A DNA stretch of 64,000 bases, from positions 390,814 to 454,813 of the forward strand of contig CALYLW010001029.1 of the NCBI GenBank assembly GCA_944989445.1. Reading direction: 5' to 3'. Each line of letters starts with the position of its first letter. The stretch's first letter is position 1. The notes below the pieces were generated by a model, which searched no databases, was not told the origin of the DNA, and was given only the letters and a program-made list of their open reading frames with translations. The stretch comes from Ampullaceana balthica. Taxonomy: Eukaryota; Mollusca; Gastropoda; Lymnaeidae. The position numbers and the translations under genes are program-made. This document shows positions 36,800-49,195 of this stretch, piece after piece.

Positions 36800-36905
36800 C
36801 AATATCAATATTCCCTCAGCTGTGTGAATAACGCTGGACAATATTCCCACAGCTGTGTGAATAATGCTAGACAATATTCCCACAGCTGTGTGAATAACGC
36901 TTGCC
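36800..36905. repeat. Three tandem 33-bp units with CAGCTG E-boxes
   Basis: CAGCTGTGTGAATAA recurs at 36817, 36850 and 36883, a period of exactly 33 bp, each unit also carrying ACAATATTCCCA. CAGCTG is an E-box core. The array is about 550 bp upstream of the RAB39 start, with an inverted partial copy at 35191. Confidence 0.85.
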
Positions 36906-37282
36906 TTTTAAATATAAGTATAAGTTTAAAATAAGATAGAGTAAAGTACGTTGGTAGAATTGTTAAGGTAGTGACTAAAGTGAAGTTGTAAGTTCATAAG
37001 ACTTTAAGTCATAAATTTAGTAGTCATAGTTGAAAAATTGTGGTAAAGCTTTAATATTAATGGTCATAGTGGTATTGCAAAAAAGTAAATCAAAGCAAGC
37101 TGAAAACGTGTGGTGAATAATACAATTATAATGCAACTTTGAAATGTTCTTAATTCCAATCTCTTAAACAAAAAGAATCTTTTCATACACTACACCCTCA
37201 ATATTTTTAGTCCTACGAGGCCTTCCATGTGTTTTTATTACGACTTTCTAATTTTAGTTGCCAATCGAAGAATACATTTTCG

Positions 37283-37292
37283 GTCATGTGAT
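37283..37292. promoter_or_regulatory. GTCATGTGAT box upstream of RAB39
   Basis: TCATGTGA is an M-box/CLEAR-like variant, with GGTCAYGTGATA context shared with the boxes before MTCH2 and at 1928. It lies about 165 bases before the RAB39 ATG and may mark the core promoter. Confidence 0.35.
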
Positions 37293-37456
37293 ATAAACAG
37301 AACTACGCAGAAACACAGGAAGTAGGGACAAAACGCAAAAGAGCTCATCATAATGTTGTATTGATTATATTGATTTAGTGTAGTGTTTTAAGAAAGTTTC
37401 AGATCGTAGATATTTATATCTAGCATATCAAAGTTATAACAAAATTTGAAACAAAA

Positions 37457-40400
37457 ATGTGTGACCCAATATTTGAATATCAATTTAGACTCATTCTTAT
37501 TGGGGACAGCACAGTAGGGAAGTCATCATTACTTCGTTATTTCACTGACGGCAAATTTGATGAGGCTTGCGATCCAACTGTCGGGGTGGATTTTTATGCG
37601 CGTTTGATGGAAGTAAAGCCAGGAGTTCGAGTTAAACTTCAGCTATGGGACACAGCAGGACAAGAAAGATTTAGGTTCTGTTACTGTTAGCATTGTGGAC
37701 CAAACTATTCTTTTTCTTAAGCGAAATCTGTTACTTTGAAAATATATATCAGCAATCTGAGCAATGCCAATAAATTATATGAAAATCAGTGGCCTTGGGC
37801 TTGGGCAATATATATATAAAATGGCAATGGGACTAGATATTTAATTTTACTAACTATGCAGTACATGTAATAAGTATACTAGACCTAAACAGAATAAATA
37901 TCATAATCTAAGTCTAAGTAAATTTATATTTTTAATTAAAAAAGGTGAGATCAATAGTCAATAGATTCATTAGGCTATTTTAGGTGAGCCCATTGTCATT
38001 GAGTATTACTATTGTCATTGAACGATTACTATTGTTCTTGTCTTGTCTTATCTGTACAGACGCTCCTTCTATACAGATGATTAATGCGTCCACAGACCAT
38101 GCCGGTCTGTTGGCAAATGATGTAGCGATCACAGGCCACGGCTATGAGGGTTCCACGCATTACCCAGCCGCCTTGATTTCCCTAACTAGTGTTAGGTACC
38201 CATTCGGAGCTGGATGGACTCAGAGACGCCCAAGGCCTCTGGGAAAAAATCCTTGCCTCACATGGATTCGAACCCGTGACCATCGGTATGCCAGTCGAGC
38301 ACGGATGCCACTGCCACTCGACCACCGTGGCCCGTTCTTTTATTATAGATAGAGCTTTAGTCCTGTATACTATATATTTTTATAAAATGAATTTGTTTAT
38401 TTCTTAGGGGCCGTCCATAAATGACGTCACGCGATTTTTGCCGATTTTTTACCCCCTCTCCCCCCCTCATCACACATCATCACAAAAAGTTAGACCCCCC
38501 CCTCTAAAAATACGTCACAAAGCTTTGACAAAAACAAAACAACAACTTATTTTCTATATGAAAATAAGTATGTTTCAAATCACTTTTATTGTCATTTAAG
38601 CATTTATTATTTATTTAGTGAAGGTCTACATTGTAATATTGTAACCCGCGTTTTTTAAAATGTTTAACCTGCCTTCAGAAAAAGAAATGTGTTAACATCC
38701 TTAGATTACATTTTATTTTAATGCATACAAATTAAACATTGACTATTAATCATCACGGTTAACGTCTTTGCTTAGAAAAAAAATTATTTAAAAATAATAT
38801 TTTTAAAATGTATTTTTTAAAATATCCCTCAATGGACTGACGGGCATTCCGCAAGAAAGAGGTCGGCGAACAGGGGTAAATTACCTCATCTGGTGTCAAA
38901 AAGGAATTCTTGGGGGTAATGCAGACTCATTTGGGACATATAACATTCACTACAATCCACTAGATATATTAAAATACGTCATGTGTACTGTGTACGCTTG
39001 GAACATATGCCCATTATTGAACCGGTTCCTTCCAGAAAATGCATATTTTTAAAAATTTGACAACTATGTAGATTTCTTACCTACGTACTATACGAAGACA
39101 CCTAAATCCACCCTACTTTCATTTATATTGACACGTGTGACAATAGGCCTAATCTTAATCCACATGACTTGACTGTATGAAGCATCCTTTCTGTGATATT
39201 TAAAATTAATGCCTTAAAAACTGATCTAAGAAGAAAAGTTGCTTTGTGCTCCCTCTCGAATTGCAATGTCAAGAATTTGATGCATTCAATAAGTTAATGA
39301 ATAGTTGACTAATTTTAAATGGGCTCATTTATCAGTACATGTATATCTAGAATGGCCAGGGGCGTTTGACGACAAACCAATCGAACAATTATATCAAACT
39401 TAAAACGTTTATAATTCTATCAAATAGATTCCCTCACTTTAAAGAAAAATGATATTCCGTGTCGTTTTAAATGAAAATATCTACACATAATCCTATTCAG
39501 ATAATTTTTAGACACTTGTCATGCTTGTAAAACTCACCAGTAGCATTTTCGTGTGAGGGGGGGGGCGGGCTAACGACGCTCCCCCAAATCCCCGAGTCAT
39601 GTGAGCTGGACCTAGAGGTTGAGGGGGGGGGCGTAATGCACACATAAACTTGTATTTTTTGGGTAACGGGCAAAAAAATTCGCCTGACGTGAGAGAACCA
39701 ACCGGAGCTGCGGTTACATCACAAATGCTTTGATGTCAACATCAAACGAAGCAGGGTAACAATTTCATACGTTATCTTGGGGGTTTTAGAACTTATGGAT
39801 TATAATTAGATTTAATTTTCGTGTCTTGATGGCTTACGCCAACCAGCTTCTGATGTCCTACCGACCGGCACATTGAGAAGCACTGATTTTAAAAATTAAA
39901 AAAAGAAAAGAAAGAGAAAAAAAAGTCATTAAATAAATTGTAAGCGACCAAATATTTCGGTGGAAGTTTTATTTAAAGTTACCCTTTTGATGTGACGTCT
40001 CATTTCTTCAACCCCCCTCCCTCCCCCTCGTCACGCATCGTCACAAAAGTGTGACCCCCTCCCCATGGTGCGTAACATCATTTATGGACGGCCCCTTATT
40101 TAATTTATTGTTGAATTTTCTTATAATTATAACTTATACTAAATTATACTTATTTTCAGATCAATTACAAGATCCTATTATCGGAATTCAGTTGGAGTGA
40201 TGATTGTCTATGATATCTCCAAACGAAGCAGTTTTGAAAATCTCAAAGAATGGTATGAAGAAGCTCGTGAACATATTGAACCACACAAGGCTATTTTTGT
40301 CATTTTAGGTCATAAAGCTGATAATGAGGAAAATAGACAGGTCACCTCTAGAGAAGGAAGGCGCTTTGCTGAAATGCATGGACTCAAATTCTTTGAAACA

Positions 40401-40583
40401 TCAGCTAAAACGGGTCAAAATGTTGAAGACGCATTTGCATCTATAGCAAAAGACACATATCAGCATTTGCAGGATGGTCATATAAAAATAGAAGAAGGAT
40501 GGGATGGTGTGAAAGCTGGGTTTTCACGACCAAAAGAAACTGTACAACTTGCTGAGGCAGAAGGGGAAAGCAGATGCTGTTAA
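37457..40583 (+). CDS. RAB39: RAB39-type small GTPase, complete, 2 exons
   Basis: Exons 37457-37674 and 40160-40583 are joined by a 2485-bp GT-AG intron that splits codon Arg73 (AG|A). The product is 213 aa, the length of human RAB39B. Nucleotide-binding motifs are complete: GDSTVGKS (16-23), DPTVGVDF with switch I Thr41 (39-46), WDTAGQERF (64-72), HKAD in place of NKxD (124-127) and ETSAK (152-156). The HKxD form is a RAB39 trait. SITRSYYRNSVG after the DTAG motif and GWDGVKAGF (186-194) are further family marks. It ends SRCC, a dicysteine prenylation signal. RAB39 acts on endosome-Golgi and autophagy-related traffic. The intron position in the switch II region matches the two-exon structure of vertebrate RAB39. 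The intron carries a SINE and a 1.69-kb transposon. Confidence 0.94.
38050..38333 (-). repeat. SINE with tRNA-like head in the RAB39 intron
   Basis: On the minus strand the head begins GGGCCACGGTGGTCGAGTGG (A-box) and has the B-box GGGTTCGAATCC (38264-38275) at tRNA-like spacing. The body then contains GGCCTTGGGCGTCTCTGAGT, CCATCCAGCTCCGAATGGGT and ACCTAACACTAGTTAGGG. The block around CCAGCT...ATGGGTACCT is a conserved SINE core seen in many invertebrates (Meta-type, from memory). The insertion is antisense to RAB39. Confidence 0.7.
38407..40095. mobile_element. 1.69-kb GGGGCCGTCC-family element, copy B
   Basis: The termini are GGGGCCGTCCATAAATGACG and TTATGGACGGCCCC, flanked by TTA on both sides, 1689 bp. 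The whole sequence is the reverse complement of copy A (17909-19593) with scattered differences. There is no transposase. It makes up about two thirds of the RAB39 intron and its right end is 64 bp before the RAB39 exon 2 acceptor. Confidence 0.82.
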
Positions 40584-43500
40584 ATTCTCCTTTTTTTGTA
40601 AAGAATTTCATAATTTTAAGTGATTGATTGATAAGGCATGTTTGTTTTTCCCAAAATGCTCATAATATAGTGCTGTAGTTTTGACAGTTCAAATGACAAG
40701 AACAAATTTGAAAGTTGCTGTTTATATAATTATGTCCTTTTTTTTTACAAAATAGTTTCATTGTAAGTGAAATATCATCAGGAAAAACAAAATATTTTGT
40801 TCATAAAAAGGATATTACGTACTTAATATCATTCAGTATCGTGAACATTACTGGAGTAAAAAAAAATTTAAGCAAGTTTCCTTATTTAAGTAAAAATTTT
40901 TAACATTTTAAATCAATTTCATAAATTACATTTTACTTTTGACAAGTGTGACATTATTTAAATTTATAATTAAAGTTGATTTTATAAATCCTCTAAACAG
41001 TTATACTTAAAACTAATCAGTGGAACTCCTTGTATTTTTTGGGAGTGCTCTTAGTGATGGTGTGGTATGTCCAGTCTTTCCATAGATGATCTAAGTGGCT
41101 CTCACATTTTAGTCTGGAACTGGAATGATGCTTTGATGTTGACTACAGAGTCAATGGTCTTAGTGAAATCATGGGAACTAGTCAAAGTTGTACATTAAAC
41201 AATTAAGTCTTTCCCTTGTATCATCTTATTAATTTGAAATGAACTCTTTCAAGTGTCTAAACAAACGTGGACAATTATAAATATATTTTCTTTTGTAAGT
41301 GTTCAAAAGTTTCAGTCAGATGCACCACATGCCCAAGCCAATGGTAAAGACCAATGGTGGAATTTGAGTTGCCAACAACTGATTATAGTAACTCAAATGA
41401 GAAATGAGCTATGTCCTACCCACTCATACTTTAGCAGGCTAGATTGACTCAAACTGCTGGCATTGTTGCTTAGTCCCTGAAACGGTAGTGCACCTGTTGA
41501 CATCATGCTCCGCGCTGGATGTAGCCAGGTGAGAAAGGTAGGGCGTCAGGCGAGTCCTCCACTCAATGTTGTATGGCACTGCCAGCAAATGGAGCAGGTT
41601 TCCAATGTGTTATCCAAATCTTTAAGACAGTAAATCTGTAGCTTCCCATAGTATCTGTTAGTCAGGATGTAAGAAATTTCTTTACCTGGTGCTGGGGAAA
41701 TTCTATATCCTGTTAACTACATTTATTAATTTATATCCATTCTAGTTAAAACATTTGTTTTTCTTTTTCAAAGAAAATACTTTCTAAATTTAAAAAGCAT
41801 TTTTTGAAATATCTTAATTAAATTTTGCATGTGGTGTACTAGTTATGACTTCAAACACCACTTGTGATTTGCATCTTTAATGAAATTTAGTTTTATACAC
41901 AAATACTTGTGCAATATATTTTTTATATACACTGAGTTTTTTTTTAATTATAAAAATTTAGTTATTTTACCTGAATTAAAATAAGCTTTTCAGTTCAATA
42001 TATTTAAGATGCAATATTTTTTATAAAGTTAGCTGATCACTGTTTTTTCCTTAAAAGAAAAGGTTATGCATACTGCACAGTAAACTGTATGAACATGCCT
42101 GGTAAATCCAATTTATTTGAAGTTACTATGCTTAAAATTGTGACAGTTACAAATGTATAAATCACTAAATAGTAACCTTTCAGAATTTAAGTAATTTCTA
42201 TTTAAATCAAGAAATGATTAATTAAGTCACTTTTTAATAATTTTTTTAGTCCTTTTGATGCCATTTTAAGCTTACTACTATGGAGAGAGATGACCAATGA
42301 GACATTTTCATTTTAATAACATTTTATATTGTTATTCATCTTGATCAATATATTAATTCATTAAGATCATACATTAACACCTTTTTTAAAAAAACAATAG
42401 TTGACGAAGACACATAATTAATTGTTTCCAGGTCTATTTCCAGTTAGAGGAAACTATCTGTACTGCAATTTTAAAGTTAGGATATTTCCCTTTAACTGAC
42501 AGTGAAATACGGAACCATTATGTTTATTATTCCAGTAATAAAATAAATGATCATTGCTTTCTTGTTGAATGTTCTACTAAATGTGCTGGATATATTTCAA
42601 CATAGTCTAGGAACAACGTCGATGTTTTCTCTATTGTTATCCTTGTCATATCCAAGCTTCTATGGTGCATCGTTGTTAAACATTAATTGCAAGTTTGAAT
42701 TTTAAATATTTATGCTAAGTTTTTATTGATATGCCCTGCTTTTATGCTGTTAAAGGACTATGTATTCTATGAGATCAATAATTGTTTAGTTCATGTCACC
42801 TTTTGTACAGGCCAATTAATATCTGTATTAGTCATTACATTCATATTTAATCACTTATGATTAACTTTGTGAAAATCATGAGAAGGCCTGTTCTTTACTT
42901 TAACTTTAAGGAATTGCTGACGACGTCGATCAAGAGTTTAAAATTTAAAAAAAAGCCAAACATTGAAATACATATCATCGAGTCACTGTGTTTGATGGCC
43001 TTTCATTGATTATTGGTTAGTTTACTTTTGAAATATTTGCTAATTTAGTGATTGAGCTATATATCAAAGTAACATTAGGGCATAGTAAAGTGTTATATCT
43101 GCTGTTTGTGCTTTAGTATTGTTATATTTCATACTTGTACCTTTTTATAGTGAGTATGTAACCCTTGACAAATATTCAAGGTAAAAAAAACAAAGCCCTG
43201 ATATTATTATTTTTTTTAAAATATGGGAATTCGATATAATTATGTATATTTAAAGATAAGACATAAAAGCATACAGTCATATGTATAAAATAATTGAATA
43301 TTCACAATATTTTACAGCAATATATTTTTTTCATGTAAAACTTGAATGAAAATTAAATAAGATAACAATTACCGGTATTATTTTTTATCAGGGTAAAATG
43401 CTATAGAAGATAATCAATTCGTTTTTTGTTTAAACATGTTTGGCTGATGCCATTTCTTATTCATCATATCTGTTACAGTAACCATTTGAGTATGTGCCCA

Positions 43501-45316
43501 TTGTCTTTAGTTTATTTGTCTTAGATCATTGATAGTTCATTTTAAAAACATTAACACACATCTTATATGTGATCTGGTTAACAATTATCCTACAAAAACT
43601 GAGTGATGGCTAATACAAATACCAAAAAAAAAGTAAAAAATACAAAAGCCAAAAATAATTGTTATATTTTACCAATCAGATAATTTAAAACTTATGTAAA
43701 GTAAAGCTAGCTCTAAAGGCTGGTATTTCAACTTAAAGGTGTTGTTTTTTCTGTACAATGCAATTCACTTGTTGATTAATGTAAATTATGTTTGTCATTG
43801 TCTACAACCCAACAGTTTTTTTTGTTTGTTGGCCATTGGCTCTCATAATGATAGAATACAGAAATTTTAAGGTAAGCTTCAAATGTGGCTGTTGTGTGAA
43901 CACTTTAAATGGGTGTGACACCACAGTACATGTAATTAGAGATCCAATACAAGGTTTTATAGGGTCAGTCACAACCTTAAGACTCTTCCCCTCACAGTAT
44001 TAGGATTGTTAACATACATATTATGATTCTCTAAAAAAAGAATGCTTTAAATATTAAATATTATGCATCACACCCTCATAATTTGCCACTTACATTTAAC
44101 TTCTCTATCCCAAAGTAGAACAATTTTAACGAGTTTAGCACTTTAAGATGCTTTTTATTTCTATTATTCTTTAACTTGATTTATCAGTGATATAGAAGGT
44201 TGGGTTTTTTTTTACTACTCTCTTTAGACATCCAAAGTGTGAGATTTTATCTTCTATCAGCCTCATTCACCTTTTCACTTGATGATTCCAAATTTAGGTT
44301 AGAAATATTTTTTTTTAAATGTAGGTGACATTTTTTTTCTCCCTGACACATAAAAATACAATTTTAGGGTTCATCATGAAATGTGTTTATTCTCAAGATA
44401 AGCATGTTGAAGCATGCCCATACATATGTCAATTATTGGTCACAGTTTCTCAGCTTAGGCCATGTGGATGAGGTCCAGCAATTTGAACACAGCTGAGTTG
44501 ACATGAAATCAATTAAAACTGGAACACTGGTTCTCAATTTGATTTTGCAGTAAAGGTTATTAAAAGAGACCAAATTGGATAAAGGGTAGCCATCTACATA
44601 TTATTTGACATAACTCAAAATTCCCATTTTTTCAGTGAAAATTATTGAATTCCAACTTGGAGATGTGATTTTTAAATATATATTTTTTTTTACTTGAAAC
44701 ATCAAATTTTTTTCTTTGAAATTATAATCCTGTGGACTGTTGCACTAACTCCACAACCACTTTTGCTACACAGTTCTGGTAACTTGAGTATTGTTACGAT
44801 TATTGGTGAATGATAAACCTGATTTGTATGTAATATAAAACATAACTCTATTTCAATAATGGATCTGTTTGGTCTGCTTTCTGATAATACAAGCACATAT
44901 TAAATCAACATGTTTTATCCTATAAGTGTGTTGTGTGTGGCCTTTTAGGGGCTGTAAAAAGTTGATTTATAAAAGGAAAAAATTCATGATATCTCAGCTT
45001 GATAAAAATATTATTAATCATTAAATTGAGGAATTAATTTGGTATTTATCATATTCATACGCACATGAGTTGTTTTTTTAAAATGAAAATTATCTAAAAT
45101 TATCAGCACTGCAATGTCTATTTTCTGTCTATTTCATTAAAATTTGTCTTGGGATCTCAAAAGAGTTTGATCGCTATAATTTTTTTTGGATAAAAACTAA
45201 TCTCTAGTCTGTGAAACTATCAAGATGTCCCCAAGTTTTAAATCCTAATATGGCTTCACCTGGTAAAAAGATGTTATTCTATAAGCAATGACAGCCTAGT
45301 AATTAGAGCCATTTTT
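40584..45316. other. RAB39 3' region and AT-rich intergenic stretch
   Basis: The part just after 40583 should hold the RAB39 3' untranslated region; no poly(A) signal close to the stop could be fixed. The remainder shows no exon with family similarity and no clear transposon terminus. A fragment near 41250-41650 is less AT-rich and contains minus-strand HWLGHVV, a phrase seen at LINE C-termini, but this is too little to call. Confidence 0.45.
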
Positions 45317-45860
45317 AAATCCCTTATATTAACTTCACCGCCGTCTCTGTCTCTCTCTCTGTCTTGGGCTCGGCGGGCGGGCGGAAAAACAGAAGTAAAA
45401 AATGACCCACTTCCCATGATCCGATCGAACTGAAATTTGGCACACGGACCCGTCTGACCTAACAATGCATTGTATCAAAATTTCAGATCGATCGCACGTA
45501 CCGTATTTAAATTAATGCATTTTTAGTTTATCCTTATATGAGGTATGTAATTTAAATTCACATTTGTTATTGTTTTTTTGCCACGTGAAATTTTGAGCTG
45601 ACGCATTGAGGCGACCCAACGAAACGACGGGCGCTTTTGTTTACATTTTACGTGTCACTCTGAGCTCGGTCAAGCGAATCGGTGACCAGACTTTTCCCCT
45701 CTCCCCCCCCACCCACCCACCCCTCCCCCCCCCACCACTAGGGTTATGATGCAAAGTTGAGTTAAGACAGATTCAGTCTGTAAATGTTTGAAAATGATCA
45801 ATACTGTTAGTTATGTCACATATATAAGGGATTTATAGTCAAAAACTTTGTTTTTACGGG
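45317..45860 (+). repeat. Helentron-like non-autonomous repeat, copy 4
   Basis: It begins AAATCCCTTATATTAACTTC and ends CATATATAAGGGATTTATAG, TCAAAAACTTTGTTTTTACG. It includes a CT microsatellite near the 5' end, the shared CAGATCGATCGCACGTACCG block and a C-rich tract at 45700-45735. Confidence 0.65.
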
Positions 45861-48362
45861 TTTGTTTTTTACTTTATCTCCCCTTTATTTAGCATCCAAA
45901 GTAATTTTATTACCATCAAGTCATGGAGTATAAATTAAATTGATTTTCAATGAAGAATTACAGACTTATTATTTTTAATTTCTTCCTTTTGCAGCTAATT
46001 TAATAATAATAACAAGGTATTTTAAAAAATTTAATTAAAGACATGTGATCATTACCATTTTTTAAGGTAGAATTTAAAATTTAGCTACATTTTCAAATTG
46101 TTATTTGAGAAAAAAAAATGTTTATTAATACTTTGGTTGTTTTGTTAAGCCATTTTTAAATGACTATCTATAAAGTGATTTTTTTTTCATCAGCCTTTTT
46201 CACTAGTTTTTTTTTGGAACTCAAAACTGCTTGGGTTAGCTTTTGATATTTTCTTCTGATGTGTTAAGGTTTTACTACTTGATGTACCAGTTATTGGATA
46301 ACTTTTTTCCCCTGTTTGCATGTATAAACTGATGTTGCCAATATTGATCAGATAATGTGTGCCATTTTTGTTCATATAAATGTGCAATTTTAAAAAAATT
46401 TTGTTGCTACACATATAATTTAAATTACATTACTACATTACACAACTGCTTTTAAAAAAAAATTCATTCAATTATGAAGTAAAACTTCTACAAATTATTA
46501 AACAACACTTTTTATATAATGTGTTCTTATTATGTTAAACCTGCATCATGTGAGCAATATAAAGATCACTGGTTTGTAACTTTTGATATAATATCAGTTA
46601 TGAAAAAATAAAAATCAATTAATTGATTTTCTTCAGAATTATACAAATTTAAAAAAAATATTTTATGGTTTGGATGATAATTCAGCCAAGTGGAATGAAA
46701 TGAACACCTAAGAGGCATTTTATTTTGAGTGTTATTTGAAAAATAATTTATCTGATATACTTTGAATTTACTAATAAACAAATGAATGAATGCAGGCTTA
46801 TTTGAGTTTGCATACATAACATTGCTACAGAAGAGAACCTGCGTTAAATTAAAACTGATGGAGTTCAATCTAATAGAAATAACCAGTAGATTTATCACTC
46901 TGTTTAAGTTATGTCTGCTTTCTGATTGATTTATTCATTGTGGTCATTAGCTGCTGTTTGACATGCTTAACACCAGCCTTTCAGTTCATATCATTATTTT
47001 TAAGATATTTCTTTTATGTAGATGTGATACAAGTTATTTTTTTAATTTAAATATTTTAAATAAGTCTTGGACTGGTCTGAAAATTTTATCAAAGTTTATG
47101 AATAGGAAGGGGGAAAAAATGAAGTATGTGAAGCTAATATACAAGGACACCCTCAAAAATGTAAAAAATTGAAGTGATTTCTTTCATTAGCTTTACACTC
47201 AGCTGTATGTTTATCAGCATAACAGAACATTGAAATTCGGAAAAGTCTTCTTCATAACCATGTAGGTATATTTTATGGTTTTAAAAAAATTTGGAAATGG
47301 CCAATGTCTATGTAAATCTAACATTTCATTGATTGCTAAATAGCAATTCAGTTTAAGAAATGGCTTGAGGCTTTCTGCCCAGTTTATAGTAACTTTTCAT
47401 GATTTAAACGTGAGCAGTTTCACGTGCAGGAAGGTAAATTAACCTCTGGGGAAATAGCATTGTTTAAGAACACCATCTCCTGTTCCAAGATTGAAAAATA
47501 GCACCCTCAATTTTCTTGGCATCTGAAAGATGGTCTTTCATCAGCTTATTAGTTTCAGCTAGTCATTTACTGTTACTTCACAAAGTATTGTAAACACTGG
47601 TTTAAGCACATTTTAGCATTTTAAGCATATTGGACCCTGGCCACAACTCTGCCAAAGTGTGACCTCTGACCTGAAGCTTTACGCAGCACATCAAATATTT
47701 TGGTTTATTACTGAGACAAGATTTGACTCACACATTAAATCAGCATCTTATACTTTAATCACGCATTTCTCTGTCAAATTTTATTTGATGATTTCTTTTT
47801 TAAAGGCCCTCTTATAGTCAAGTTTTGCTATGATAAAGAGGACACACAAATTTGACATGGATATGTGTCCTAGCTTACCGAGTCGAAATGAAGTTGATTC
47901 CATACCACATGTTTCAACAAAATAGTTAAATAGGCAACCATTTAGCCCCCCTTTTTAAATTATTTTTTTAAAAAGTTTAATCTTGTCACCCTCTGGCTGT
48001 CTATGGGTTAATCATTACTGGGGTGTAATTATTCCATGGACTAATCCCCACACTGTGGCTTGAAGTCTGTGAGTTAATGCCCATGTCAGTCATTTAATCC
48101 AGGAAACAAAACCTGTTGTTTCAATGTACTCCTAATTAAAAAATCCTCATTTAAAATGATCAATTGTACATTGTCTCTTGACCAAAGTTCATGTTTTCGT
48201 GTCTTTTATCCACATGAATCCATTTATGTAATTATTTTAGCACTGACAAAATGGTAAACATAACTTTTTTTCTCATCCATTTACTTGTCACTGTGCTTAG
48301 ACTGAGCTTTCCTTAAGTGTGTCTAAAACTAAAATTAAGTACACCACAGAAAGTCTCCCTTT
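45861..48362. other. AT-rich stretch without recognisable features
   Basis: Only short ORFs without motifs; no transposon termini, RNA gene or exon could be supported. Confidence 0.5.
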
Positions 48363-48617
48363 GGGGCCGTCCATAAAGTGCGTCACGCTCCAGAGGGGGG
48401 AGGGGGTGTAAGAAAGTGTGACAGTTTGTGACAGGGGGAGGGTGGGGGTCCGGCCATGTGTGACGTCACGCTGTTTTATATTAAATTGTGATTATTTTGT
48501 TAATAAAAAACAACATTTTTGTTCGAAAGTGTGACGTACTTTATGGGTCCGAGATTTGTGACAGGGGGGGGGGTAAAAATTGTCAAAAATAGCGTGACGT
48601 ACTTTATGGATGGCCCC
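48363..48617. mobile_element. 255-bp GGGGCCGTCC-family MITE, divergent subtype
   Basis: The termini are GGGGCCGTCCATAAAGTGCG and CTTTATGGATGGCCCC, flanked by TTT on both sides. The subterminal sequence GCGTGACGTACTTTATGG differs from the long copies (ACTTTATGG instead of ATTTATGG), so it is a sister subfamily with the same kind of 3-bp duplication. Confidence 0.8.
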
Positions 48618-49195
48618 TTTCAAGCAGTAGAGAAAAATATGTATTTATTTTGCCCATAGATTTTTGTTGGGGTTTTAGATATACCCAGTATTTGTAATGT
48701 TTTTCCTAGATGTGTGTGTAATCAATTTAAAAAAACAAAAACTGATCTAAAGTTTCTGAGTTTTAAAAGCTTTTAATGAAAATTTGGTAGCAAGTCTACA
48801 CTTACACTTAATGTTCCTAAAATTAGCACTTGGAAAAAAACAGTGTACTGAAATTATAATCCTGATATATGAAGACTTTGTAATGAAAAAATTAATATTA
48901 CAATTAAATATTGAATTATGTGGATGGAAAATATACATGTTACAAAACCTCATAAAGATGAAAAGTTGTGTTGTTTCTATGCAGTTGCATTTGTCAAACC
49001 AGCACTGTGTCTTTGCTTAAGCATTAAGCCTGCTGTACATTGTTGTTAAAGGAAATATTCCTGTGCATATACATTAGTAACAAATTACACCACCTTAAAC
49101 ACTTGTGTAATAACAGATAGGACGAAGCCCCAACAACAACAAACTAATAATAATACTAATACATGTACACACCTCTTTCCAAGGGCGTGCTTCTT

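Noticed and set aside
38262..38333. Functional tRNA gene
   Set aside because: A- and B-boxes are present, but the sequence runs into a SINE body and stems do not form a complete cloverleaf by eye.
37984..38407. ORFs of 122 and 72 codons in the RAB39 intron
   Set aside because: They lie in and around the SINE, on the strand opposite its tRNA-like head, and show no protein family features.
43788..44003. 71-codon plus-strand ORF downstream of RAB39
   Set aside because: Hydrophobic start resembles a signal sequence only by chance; no homologous pattern and no plausible splice partners.
46566..46898. 110-codon minus-strand ORF
   Set aside because: Asn/Phe/Ile-rich composition typical of AT-rich non-coding DNA, no splice context, no recognisable motif.
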